Assembly: GCF_900166585.1 (NCBI RefSeq)
Contig: NZ_FVZC01000009.1
Span: forward strand, 1,251,444-1,315,443
Reading direction: 5' to 3'
Source of the DNA: Mesobacillus jeotgali
Lineage (GTDB): Bacteria > Bacillota > Bacilli > Bacillales > Cytobacillaceae
Length of the DNA: 64,000 nt
Shown: positions 1 to 7,619 of the stretch, piece by piece
Numbering within the stretch: the first letter of the stretch is position 1
Layout: each line of letters begins with the position of its first letter
Translations under genes and position numbers: made by a program
Notes under the pieces: model-generated
The model's database searches: none
Seen by the model: the letters and a program-made list of their open reading frames with translations, nothing else
Told to the model about the DNA's origin: nothing

Positions 1-327
1 CTTCTTAAGGGAATCGGTAATTTGAAAAGGGACGAGTCAAGACATATCGGCTATGGAACCTTCCTGCTGCAAAGGTTGATCTGCGAGCATCCTCATTTGT
101 ACGAATTTGTTGAAGGCAAAATGCAGGAGCTGACTCCGCTTGCCATCCGCTTGAACCAGGAGGGCTTCCGTGACAAGGATGTGAGCACCTTTGGCAATCA
201 AATAGAAGATACCATGAACTTCACATTAAGACAGCTCTCAGTACGGATGGAAATCCTCTCAAGAGCAAGAGGCAAAAGGATCGAAGAGATTTATAAAGTC
301 ACTGAGACAGAAATGGGAGTATTGTAG
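1..327 (+). CDS. R2-like ligand-binding oxidase (R2lox), 3' part only
   Basis: The frame is open from the first base of the window to the stop at 325-327, so the start lies upstream and about 108 residues are seen. The fragment carries the DESRHIGYGTF segment (an Glu-x-x-His metal-ligand pair on a helix) followed by a helical tail, which matches the C-terminal half of the ferritin-like R2lox family. These proteins bind a mixed Mn/Fe centre and a long-chain fatty acid ligand; the physiological reaction is not settled. An ordinary ribonucleotide reductase R2 subunit is the main alternative, but the DESRHI..GTFLL context and the lack of the R2 C-terminal tail favour R2lox. The downstream neighbours are aldehyde and alcohol dehydrogenases. 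Confidence 0.75.
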   Translation, partial: LLKGIGNLKRDESRHIGYGTFLLQRLICEHPHLYEFVEGKMQELTPLAIRLNQEGFRDKDVSTFGNQIEDTMNFTLRQLSVRMEILSRARGKRIEEIYKVTETEMGVL

Positions 328-365
328 GTTGCTAGATTTGATGTCATACGCCGGAAAAAGTTTTA

Positions 366-470
366 TGACCGATATAAATATAAATGTGGTCGATAAATCT
401 GAAAAAGTGATCGATATATTTCCAAACCTGGTCGATAAACCTGAGAATATGATCGATAAAATTCATTTTT
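366..470. repeat. 21-bp tandem array with TGRTCGATAWA core, 5 units
   Basis: Cores of the form TGRYCGATAWA begin at 366, 387, 408, 429 and 450, exactly 21 bp apart; the other 10 bp of each unit are AT-rich and variable. The array fills most of the 300-base gap between the R2lox stop and the aldehyde dehydrogenase. Short open frames run through it on both strands because 21 is a multiple of three (a heptad such as FIDHILR appears on the minus strand), but they have no ribosome site and look like by-products of the repeat. Confidence 0.8.
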
Positions 471-629
471 GCCTGATAAGCGCTAACAGTCGGCTGCTGT
501 ATTTTTCTTTTTGGCAGGCAAACCCAGTAGAAATAAACAAAGGACATCTAGATTCAGTATAACCGGATTTTTTTAATGAATGAGGAAACGTAATTGAAGT
601 TTCAAAAAAGTTATTAAGGAGGTTTCAGA

Positions 630-2159
630 ATGACTGTAAATGTCGATGTAAAAACATTTCCGTTATTTATCAATGGAAAATGGGAGGCTGCAAGCAGCCA
701 GGAAACTTTTGATGTCTTTAATCCTGCTACTGGGGAACTGGTCGCGCGTGTCGCAAAAGGCAATGCTGAGGATGTTGACCGGGCAGTTGAGGCAGCAAGA
801 AAAGCATTTGATGAAACTGACTGGAAAGATATGAAGCCTATAGACAGATCTAAGGTACTATACGCTATTTCTTATCAAATAGCTGCCAATGCAGAAGAAC
901 TCGCGTATCTTGAAGCAATCAGCTCCGGCGGCACCGTGAGGAGAATCGGAGCAAACGACATCCTGCAAATGGTTGATTTGTTTCAAACACTGGCAAAATT
1001 TGCAGAAGAATATCCTTTTTCGGAAACGCTTCCAAGCCCGCCATTCCCTGGCCCTGCACACAATTTTATCTGGCGTGAACCGATCGGCGTATGTGCTGCG
1101 ATCACTCCCTGGAACCTGCCAATGATGATTGCCACCTGGAAAATAGCTCCGGCCTTAGCGATGGGAAATACGATTGTGGTCAAGCCTGCAAGCGATACTC
1201 CTTTATCAACGCTAAAGCTTGCCGAAATCATTTCTCAAGTCGTCCCGCCGGGTGTCATTAACGTCGTAACCGGCCCGGGTGCTGAAGTTGGAGAAACACT
1301 TGTCAGCCACCCTAAAGTCGACAAGGTTGCTTTTACAGGTTCAACTGAGGTAGGCCGAAAAGTGATGCAGCTCGCTGCTGGCACAGTGAAGAATACAACA
1401 CTTGAGCTTGGCGGAAAGTCCCCAAATATCATTCTGGATGATGCCGACCTAAGCATCGCCATTCCTGGCAGCCTGTTTGGGGTTTTCCTGCATTCAGGTC
1501 AGCTATGTGAATCAGGAACGCGGTTGTTTGTACCAGATCATTTGCATGACGTAATTGTGGAAAACCTTGTTAAGCTGGCTGGTAAAATCAAGCTGGGGAA
1601 TCCTCTCGACCCTTCAACAGATGTTGGTCCCGTTATCTCTAAAAAGCAAAAAGATACAATCTTATCCTACATCCAATCTGGTAAAGAAGAAGGAGCAACT
1701 CTCGTTTGCGGAGGCCAGGAAAGAATAGTTGCGGGCTGTGAAAATGGTCATTTTATTGAACCGACGATATTTACCAATGTCACAAATGACATGAAGATCG
1801 CCCGAGAAGAAATATTCGGACCGGTCTTATCCATTATTCGATACACCGAGTTAGACCAAGCGATCAAGATGGCCAATGATTCCATTTATGGTCTTGCTGC
1901 CGGAGTATGGACACAGGATGTCAATAAAGCATATGACGTCGCACGCAAGCTGCAAGCAGGTGTTGTCTGGATCAATGACTGGCATATGCTGCGCAATGAT
2001 GCTCCATTTGGCGGTTATAAGCAGAGCGGTATTGGCCGCGAGATGGGCAAGCACTCACTTGATGCCTATACTCAAGTCAAGCATGTCCACACTTCTATGG
2101 TTCCTGAAGTCCACAAGCGGAACTGGTATGGCTTGCTTCTTTCCGATACAGCTGAATAA
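630..2159 (+). CDS. NAD(P)-dependent aldehyde dehydrogenase
   Basis: A 509-residue protein of normal family length that oxidises an aldehyde to the carboxylate. It starts at ATG 630 behind AAGGAGG. Visible family motifs in order are TPWNLP (cofactor-site entry), KPAS, the FTGSTEVGR nucleotide-binding turn, LELGGKSP with the general-base Glu, HSGQLCESGTR with the catalytic Cys, and EEIFGPVLSI near the C-terminus. The substrate cannot be read from sequence. It is followed 36 bp later by an iron alcohol dehydrogenase, so the two probably act as an alcohol-to-acid oxidation pair that feeds the acyl-CoA enzymes downstream. Confidence 0.93.
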   Translation: MTVNVDVKTFPLFINGKWEAASSQETFDVFNPATGELVARVAKGNAEDVDRAVEAARKAFDETDWKDMKPIDRSKVLYAISYQIAANAEELAYLEAISSGGTVRRIGANDILQMVDLFQTLAKFAEEYPFSETLPSPPFPGPAHNFIWREPIGVCAAITPWNLPMMIATWKIAPALAMGNTIVVKPASDTPLSTLKLAEIISQVVPPGVINVVTGPGAEVGETLVSHPKVDKVAFTGSTEVGRKVMQLAAGTVKNTTLELGGKSPNIILDDADLSIAIPGSLFGVFLHSGQLCESGTRLFVPDHLHDVIVENLVKLAGKIKLGNPLDPSTDVGPVISKKQKDTILSYIQSGKEEGATLVCGGQERIVAGCENGHFIEPTIFTNVTNDMKIAREEIFGPVLSIIRYTELDQAIKMANDSIYGLAAGVWTQDVNKAYDVARKLQAGVVWINDWHMLRNDAPFGGYKQSGIGREMGKHSLDAYTQVKHVHTSMVPEVHKRNWYGLLLSDTAE

Positions 2160-2195
2160 GACAATATATATAAAAATATTATTGAGGTGAAAAGG

Positions 2196-3410
2196 ATGCA
2201 AACGACAACTTTATCGCAATTCTCGCTTCGCTCAGCCATCTATAGCGGTTCTAATTCAAGGGCACTGGTACCTGACCTATTCAAGGGATTGGGTGCTAAA
2301 AGGGTGGTTCTTTTTAGCGACAGGGGACTTGAAAAAGCAGGTGTAGTTGAAAAGGTTGCCCAGATTTTTGAATTGACAACCAAAGGTACTGGACCTGAGC
2401 TTGCAGGTATTTATGTAGATATCGCCCAGGATGCGGAAAGCCGTTCTGTGAACGAAGCCCTGCGATACGCAAGGGAAGTTGGTGCCGATGGACTGCTTGC
2501 TGTCGGAGGCGGCAGCGTGCTCGACACGGTCAAAGGCGTGAAGTATGCCTTGCATAAAGGATTGACTGATATTAAAGAAGCCATTCCCGGCGGCTTTTTA
2601 TTCGAACAATTCCCAAAGGCTTCACATATTCCGATTCCGCACATTGCGATTCCAACCACGGCAGGTACCGGTTCAGAGGTTTCGCCAATTGCTGTTATTT
2701 TCAATGAAGATATCCAGATGAAAGGGAATATTATCAATTCTTTTATCAGCGCGGATATTGCCGTGCTCGATCCTGATTTGACTGTTGGACTCCCGCCAGC
2801 AATCACTGCATTCACCGGCTTCGATGCATTGACACATGCAATTGAAGCGTTCGCATCGCCAAACGCCAATGCCCTGACCGATTCCCATGCACTGCATGCG
2901 ATCAGGCTTATTGAAAAAAACCTTCCTCTGGCTGTGGCAGATGGCTCCAATCTCAATGCAAGAATGGAAATGCTTCAGGCCAGCCTTATGGGAATCACAG
3001 CATTCAGCTTTGCATTGAACGCCATTCCGGTCCATAACTTTGCCCATGCCTATGGAGCCCTGTTCAGGATTCCGCATGGCCTGGCGAATGCCGTATTCCT
3101 TCCTGTCGTCATGGAGTTTGTGCCAAGCCTGTATCTTCCGAAGGTAAAAGAACTGGCGTCAGCATTGCGAGTGGAATACCAATCTGATGATGAGAATGAA
3201 TCGGTACTAGCAAAGGTGGTTGAGAAAATCAGGCTGCTTCAGGTTAAGACTGGACTGCCTGCAGACTTTTCTCAGTATAATCTTACTGAAGAAGATCTGG
3301 AGCGCGTGGCTGGTGCTGTTGCGAAAGATCCTGCAGCCGTTTCATTCCCAATGCCGAAGGAACTGATTCAGGCTGTGGGCCAGCAGGTAGTGCCCATTGC
3401 TGTAAAATAA
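2196..3410 (+). CDS. Iron-containing alcohol dehydrogenase
   Basis: A 404-residue type III alcohol dehydrogenase, reducing or forming an aldehyde with NAD(H). I place the start at ATG 2196, because GAGGTG (2184-2189) sits 6 bases before it; the GTG at 2187 lies inside that ribosome site. The family features are the GGGSVLDTVKG dinucleotide loop, PTTAGTGSEVSP, and the metal-ligand series that includes HAIEAF and HNFAHAYGALFRIPHG. It shares the strand with the aldehyde dehydrogenase just upstream and is closed by a strong terminator, so genes 630 to 3410 are likely a two-gene operon. Confidence 0.92.
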   Translation: MQTTTLSQFSLRSAIYSGSNSRALVPDLFKGLGAKRVVLFSDRGLEKAGVVEKVAQIFELTTKGTGPELAGIYVDIAQDAESRSVNEALRYAREVGADGLLAVGGGSVLDTVKGVKYALHKGLTDIKEAIPGGFLFEQFPKASHIPIPHIAIPTTAGTGSEVSPIAVIFNEDIQMKGNIINSFISADIAVLDPDLTVGLPPAITAFTGFDALTHAIEAFASPNANALTDSHALHAIRLIEKNLPLAVADGSNLNARMEMLQASLMGITAFSFALNAIPVHNFAHAYGALFRIPHGLANAVFLPVVMEFVPSLYLPKVKELASALRVEYQSDDENESVLAKVVEKIRLLQVKTGLPADFSQYNLTEEDLERVAGAVAKDPAAVSFPMPKELIQAVGQQVVPIAVK

Positions 3411-3418
3411 AATATTAA

Positions 3419-3452
3419 AAAAGGGGAATCCAAAAGTGGTTTCCCCTCTTTT
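3419..3452 (+). terminator. Intrinsic terminator after the alcohol dehydrogenase
   Basis: GGGGAA at 3423-3428 pairs with TTCCCC at 3441-3446, with inner CC/GG pairs, followed by CTCTTTTAT. It separates the dehydrogenase pair from the acyl-CoA dehydrogenase that starts at 3471. Confidence 0.8.
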
Positions 3453-3470
3453 ATAACGGAGTGATTATCA

Positions 3471-4688
3471 ATGATGGATTTTGCATTTACTCAAGAGCAA
3501 AAGCTTTTAAGAAGAACGGTCAGGAATTTCGTTGACAGGGAAATCATGCCTTTTATAAAACAATGGGATGAAAACCAGCATTTCGAAACGAGTATTTTAT
3601 TGAGACTTGCCAATCTGGGGCTGATGGGTGTTTGCATACCGGAACAATATGGTGGAAGCGGGATGGACTATAATTCACTGGCCATTGTCTGCGAGGAACT
3701 GGAGCGCGGGGACACTGCCTTCAGGACGGCTGTTTCCGTTCACACCGGCCTCAACAGCATGACTTTGCTTCAATGGGGAAATGAGATGCAAAAGCAGAAG
3801 TATTTAGTGCCTCAGTCAAAAGGCGAAAAGGTTGGAGCGTTTGGGCTGACAGAACCGAATGCAGGCTCGGATGTGGCCGCGATGCAAACAACAGCCAGGG
3901 ATGCAGGGGATCATTATATCCTTAACGGTTCAAAAACCTGGATTTCCTTATGTGACGTTGCTGACCATTTCCTCGTATTCGCCTATACTGATAAAAGCAA
4001 GAAACATAATGGGATATCAGCTTTTATAGTGGAGAGAAACTGGGATGGATTTTCCTCCAGAGCAATAAAAGGGAAGCTCGGCATAAGGGCAGGAAATACA
4101 GGGGAAATCTTTTTTGACAATATAAAGGTTCCAAAAGAGAACTTGCTTGGAAAAGAAGGTGATGGTTTTAAAATCGCCATGTCTGCATTGGACAATGGCC
4201 GATTTACCGTAGCAGCGGGGGCCTGCGGAACAATTTTGGCAAGCCTTGAGGCAAGCTTGAAATACTGTCATGAACGAAGCACCTTCGGAAAGGAAATCGG
4301 CAGGCATCAGCTTGTTCAGCAAATGATTGCCAAAATGGAAGCCGGACTGGTACAGTCTCGATTGCTCGTTTACCGTGCAGGCTGGCTGAAAAATCAGGGA
4401 AAAAGAAATACACGCGAAACCTCACTCGCCAAATGGCAGGCTTGCGACCATGCCTATGAAGCTGCCAATGATGCCGTACAAATCCATGGGGCTTATGGAT
4501 TTTCCAACGAGTATCCTGTTGAGCGATATCTGCGAAATGCCAAAGCACCGGTAATTTATGAAGGGACACGAGAAATCCATACAGTCATGCAGGCTGAATA
4601 CGCATTAGGATACCGTGTCGACAAACCAATCTCCAACATGCTTCCTGCTTGGCCGTTTGAACAGATTACCGAAGAATCGATGAAATAG
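3471..4688 (+). CDS. Acyl-CoA dehydrogenase
   Basis: A 405-residue FAD enzyme that introduces an alpha,beta double bond into an acyl-CoA. The order is typical: an all-helical N-terminal domain with the IPEQYGG motif, a central beta domain with FGLTEPNAGSD and the NGSKTWIS strand, and a C-terminal helical domain with the HERSTFGKEI segment and IHGAYGFSNEYPVER. The catalytic Glu is present in YEGTREIH (about residue 364). It starts at ATG 3471 behind GGAGTGA, with a second ATG at 3474. It stands alone between a terminator and a repeat region. Closest look is to short-chain or glutaryl-type enzymes, but chain-length preference cannot be told. Confidence 0.93.
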   Translation: MMDFAFTQEQKLLRRTVRNFVDREIMPFIKQWDENQHFETSILLRLANLGLMGVCIPEQYGGSGMDYNSLAIVCEELERGDTAFRTAVSVHTGLNSMTLLQWGNEMQKQKYLVPQSKGEKVGAFGLTEPNAGSDVAAMQTTARDAGDHYILNGSKTWISLCDVADHFLVFAYTDKSKKHNGISAFIVERNWDGFSSRAIKGKLGIRAGNTGEIFFDNIKVPKENLLGKEGDGFKIAMSALDNGRFTVAAGACGTILASLEASLKYCHERSTFGKEIGRHQLVQQMIAKMEAGLVQSRLLVYRAGWLKNQGKRNTRETSLAKWQACDHAYEAANDAVQIHGAYGFSNEYPVERYLRNAKAPVIYEGTREIHTVMQAEYALGYRVDKPISNMLPAWPFEQITEESMK

Positions 4689-4745
4689 ATTAATTTTAAC
4701 ATGACTTTTGAATCCTTTTACCGCAAATCCAAAAGCGAGCGAGTT

Positions 4746-4870
4746 TCGATAAAAGGAACGGCTCTGCTTTTACCATAAAACGATGAAGGAGCCTATTTCG
4801 GTAAAAGAAAAACCTCAGCTTTTCCGAAAACGTTGCAAAAGGAAATATTGGTAAAAGGAACACCCCTGTT
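4746..4870. repeat. Degenerate repeat of about 51 bp, three units
   Basis: The segment TCGRTAAAAGR recurs at 4746, 4798 and, as TTGGTAAAAGG, at 4848 (spacings 52 and 50), each followed by a C/T-rich stretch and, in two units, CTTTTMC. It occupies the 270-base gap between two converging genes. Just after it, ACCCCTG (4862-4868) and CAGGGGT (4878-4884) can form a hairpin, but there is no T-run behind it. Confidence 0.6.
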
Positions 4871-4918
4871 AAGCTGGCAGGGGTCAATCTAGTAAATACT
4901 ACTGTAAAGGTTAAAAAA

Positions 4919-4951
4919 AGGTGATTACTTCAATGAGAAGTTAATCACCTT
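4919..4951 (-). terminator. Intrinsic terminator of the M42 peptidase gene
   Basis: GGTGATTA (4920-4927) and TAATCACC (4942-4949) form a perfect 8-bp stem; on the minus strand the stem is followed by a run of seven T. Confidence 0.85.
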
Positions 4952-4957
4952 ATTGCA

Positions 4958-6007
4958 TTATAAAATCATTTCCGATTGTACATAGTGGTATAGCAGTTTT
5001 GCTGTATTTTCGATCGATTCTTTATGTGTTCTTTCGAAAGCATGAGATGAATCGATTCCTGGTCCGATCAGGCCATGAATAATATCGTGACCGGAACGGA
5101 TTGCGGCAGAAGCATCAGATCCGTAGAATGGATAGATATCCAGCTTATAGCCGATTCCATTGTCGATCGCCAGCTTTGTCAGCCGTTTTCTTAATTCATA
5201 ATGGTATGGACCGCTTGCATCTTTGACACAGATTGATACGGTGTACTCGTCTGTTGACTGGCCATCTCCCATGGCACCCATATCTACTGCAAGGTATTCC
5301 ACTGTCTCTGGTGTAATATTTGAGTTTCCGCCGTAGCCAATTTCCTCGTTGTTTGAAATCAGGAAATGGGTTGTATAAGGTAATTCAATGGTTTCAGACT
5401 TAACTTGCTTGATTAGCTCCAGCAGGATCGCAACACTTGCCTTATCATCAAGATGGCGAGATTTAATATAGCCAGATGGAGTAAGTTGAACACGCGGATC
5501 GAACGAAACAAAATCGCCAACCTCAATGCCGAGTGCCCTTGCCTCATCAGCGCTTTTTACTTTTTCATCAATTCGGACTTCCATATTATCCTGGTTGCGT
5601 TCTGCTTTCCCGGCATCCTTATAGACGTGCACAGAAGTCTGATGCATTAAAATCGTTCCAGTGAACTTTTTGCCGCTGGATGTCTCAATTTCGCAATACT
5701 CACCCTCGATTGAGTTGTACTTGAAGCCGCCAATCAAATCAAGCTTTAACCGGCCGCTAGGCTTAATCTCTTTTACAATAGCACCAAGAGTATCGACGTG
5801 TGCAGTCAGCATTCTGTGATTTTGCTGGTCTTTCCCGGGTAAAGTGGCAATTAACCCGCCTTTACGATTCCTTTTCGTTTCTACCTGTAATTCTTTCAAA
5901 TAATTTTCCACATATGTAATGACTTCGTTTGTATTTCCTGACGGACTTGGAATGCTGACCAGTTCCTTTAATAAGTTCAATGTTTCATCCGTATTTTGAT
6001 ACGCCAT
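4958..6007 (-). CDS. M42 family metallopeptidase (aminopeptidase/endoglucanase-like)
   Basis: A 349-residue cytosolic dinuclear-metal aminopeptidase. The start chosen is the ATG at 6007 with GAGGAG seven bases upstream; a longer frame to 6040 would place that ribosome site inside the gene. Metal-binding and catalytic motifs are all visible: HVDTLGAIV, HLDDKAS, the NNEEIGYGG carboxylates, AVDMGAMGDG, and the C-terminal SSHAFERTH. M42 enzymes trim amino acids from peptide N-termini; their old annotation as endoglucanases is generally considered wrong. It is monocistronic and transcribed against the neighbouring catabolic genes. Confidence 0.9.
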   Translation of the reverse strand: MAYQNTDETLNLLKELVSIPSPSGNTNEVITYVENYLKELQVETKRNRKGGLIATLPGKDQQNHRMLTAHVDTLGAIVKEIKPSGRLKLDLIGGFKYNSIEGEYCEIETSSGKKFTGTILMHQTSVHVYKDAGKAERNQDNMEVRIDEKVKSADEARALGIEVGDFVSFDPRVQLTPSGYIKSRHLDDKASVAILLELIKQVKSETIELPYTTHFLISNNEEIGYGGNSNITPETVEYLAVDMGAMGDGQSTDEYTVSICVKDASGPYHYELRKRLTKLAIDNGIGYKLDIYPFYGSDASAAIRSGHDIIHGLIGPGIDSSHAFERTHKESIENTAKLLYHYVQSEMIL

Positions 6008-6161
6008 GACAAAACTCCTCTCATCTTTAAATCTTCGCATAATTCATATTATAAACTTTTTTCTTGAAGCAAAGTAACACTTATCAATAAATAAAGTAAT
6101 CACCTGCCCACTCTATTCATATTTTGATTATGGATGCAGTTTTGGGGAGGAGGAAATAAAA

Positions 6162-7061
6162 ATGAATGGGTATTGGTTTAAATATTCATTGCTGGGATGG
6201 TGCAGGGAGATGGAAACGAAATGGGCTTCCGTTAAAGGCCAGATCAGAGAATCAGCAGATGAGACCGCTCTGAAGCAATGGGAGGAAAGTCTTTTGTCAT
6301 TGAAATCAAAAGCAGAAAGTTACTCTGACGAAGAAGAGTTATATGTTCAGGCGAGAGACTTATATGACAAGCTTGCCGATTACCTGAATCGTGCAGGACT
6401 GGAAGATGACCGCCAGCAACCACAAAGTCTCCAGCCTGTGCCTATTGGCGGCCACAAACTGCCGCCCTTGCCATATGCTTACAATGCTCTCGAACCTGTC
6501 ATAGATAAAGAAATCATGAGACTTCATCATTCAAAGCACCACCAAAGTTATGTAGACGGTTTGAATAAAGCTGAGAAAGAAATGCAAAGAGCAAGGCAGA
6601 CAGGTGATTTCAGCTTGATTAAACATTGGGAAAGGGAAGCGGCTTTTCACGGTTCTGGGCACTATCTCCATACGATTTTCTGGAGTATCATGACACCGAA
6701 TGGCGGTGGAACACCTAAAGGACAGCTAGGCAAAGCAATCAATGATACATTCGGGAATTTTGAGTCATTTAAAAAACACTTTACTGAGGCTGCAAAAAAT
6801 GTCGAAGCTGTGGGTTGGGCAATTCTTGTCTGGTCACCACGCTCCCACCGACTTGAAATTCTGCAGGCAGAAAAGCATCAAAATTTAACACAATGGGATG
6901 TAGTGCCGCTTCTCGTTTTGGATGTCTGGGAGCATGCCTATTATCTTCAATATAAAAACGAGCGTGCGAAGTATATTGAGAACTGGTGGAACATTGTCAA
7001 TTGGAAAGAGGTTGAGCAACGGTTTAATAAAGCCAGGACTTTAGCTTGGCAGCCATTTTAG
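6162..7061 (+). CDS. Superoxide dismutase (Fe/Mn family) with N-terminal extension
   Basis: A 299-residue protein. The C-terminal 200 residues are a complete Fe/Mn superoxide dismutase: LPPLPYAYNALEP, LHHSKHHQSYV with the first His ligand, GSGHYLHTIFW with the second, and VLDVWEHAYYLQY with the Asp and His ligands. The first 95 residues are an acidic helical extension not found in standard SodA and recall the longer Bacillus SodF type. The start at ATG 6162 has GGGGAGGAGG ahead of it. It converts superoxide to peroxide and oxygen, and lacks a signal peptide. The metal cannot be predicted from what I see. Confidence 0.92.
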   Translation: MNGYWFKYSLLGWCREMETKWASVKGQIRESADETALKQWEESLLSLKSKAESYSDEEELYVQARDLYDKLADYLNRAGLEDDRQQPQSLQPVPIGGHKLPPLPYAYNALEPVIDKEIMRLHHSKHHQSYVDGLNKAEKEMQRARQTGDFSLIKHWEREAAFHGSGHYLHTIFWSIMTPNGGGTPKGQLGKAINDTFGNFESFKKHFTEAAKNVEAVGWAILVWSPRSHRLEILQAEKHQNLTQWDVVPLLVLDVWEHAYYLQYKNERAKYIENWWNIVNWKEVEQRFNKARTLAWQPF

Positions 7062-7140
7062 GAGTGACTGTTAAGTCGCTCTTCTTTACATAAAAGCCTC
7101 CTTTTAGCAAAGACTAAACATATGTTCGGGAGGTGATTTT

Positions 7141-7452
7141 ATGGAGAGCAAAGATTTTGACCAGATTTACAACGAATACAAGGATCAAAGCAAAAACCAG
7201 GCGGAAATGGAAGCTAATACAGCACAGACGGGGAAAGAACAAATTGTCGCAGTCAGGAAAAATGACGATGGGGACTTGATTGCCTTTAAAACGGAAAGCG
7301 GCAGGGAGCTGGATTATATTACAGCTCTAACAGAGGCAAAAGCGGGAAATCTCGCTCATGTTGACGTCTTCCATAAGTATGGACGCGATATCCTCAGGAG
7401 CGAACCAGACGGAATCAAGGAAAACAATCTTGATCATTTGCCTGAATTTTAG
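7141..7452 (+). CDS. DUF3892 family small protein
   Basis: A 103-residue acidic, soluble protein beginning at ATG 7141 behind GGGAGGTG. The middle part, IVAVRKNDDGDLIAFKTESG and the ALTEAKAG segment, has the look of the DUF3892 family of small Bacillaceae proteins. No function is known. It follows the superoxide dismutase by 80 bases and ends in a terminator, so it may share its transcript. Confidence 0.75.
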   Translation: MESKDFDQIYNEYKDQSKNQAEMEANTAQTGKEQIVAVRKNDDGDLIAFKTESGRELDYITALTEAKAGNLAHVDVFHKYGRDILRSEPDGIKENNLDHLPEF

Positions 7453-7476
7453 CAGGGAGTTGTCCCTGCTTTTTTA
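7451..7476 (+). terminator. Intrinsic terminator
   Basis: AGCAGGGA (7451-7458) pairs with TCCCTGCT (7463-7470), followed by a T-run. It overlaps the DUF3892 stop codon and insulates the next operon. Confidence 0.88.
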
Positions 7477-7493
7477 TTTCAAATGAAAAAAAC

Positions 7494-7522
7494 TTGATTT
7501 TTCAGAAATTTCAATCTAAAAT
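7494..7522 (+). promoter_or_regulatory. Predicted sigma-A promoter of the acyl-CoA catabolic cluster
   Basis: TTGATT at 7494-7499 and TAAAAT at 7517-7522 are separated by exactly 17 bases. Transcription would start near 7529, directly before the TetR-type palindrome. Confidence 0.7.
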
Positions 7523-7530
7523 TAAAATTA

Positions 7531-7552
7531 ACATACCAACCGGTAGGTATGT
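7531..7552. promoter_or_regulatory. TetR-type operator 1
   Basis: The 20-base core CATACCAACCGGTAGGTATG is an inverted repeat with 18 of 20 positions symmetric, and the flanking A/T extends it to 22 bases. It sits at the predicted start of transcription, the classic place for repression. A sibling site is at 12057-12078. The regulator gene is not in this window. Confidence 0.8.
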
Positions 7553-7619
7553 AAAACAGGTGTCCGCATATATATTAATAGCTAAGAAAATTATAAAAAT
7601 AAGATAGGGAGTGAAATGC

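Noticed and set aside
344..562. Overlapping open frames on both strands through the 21-bp array
   Set aside because: No ribosome sites, and the heptad peptides are the simple translation of a repeat whose length is a multiple of three.
4862..4884. Hairpin ACCCCTG/CAGGGGT as terminator of the acyl-CoA dehydrogenase at 3471
   Set aside because: A good stem but no T-run follows on the plus strand.
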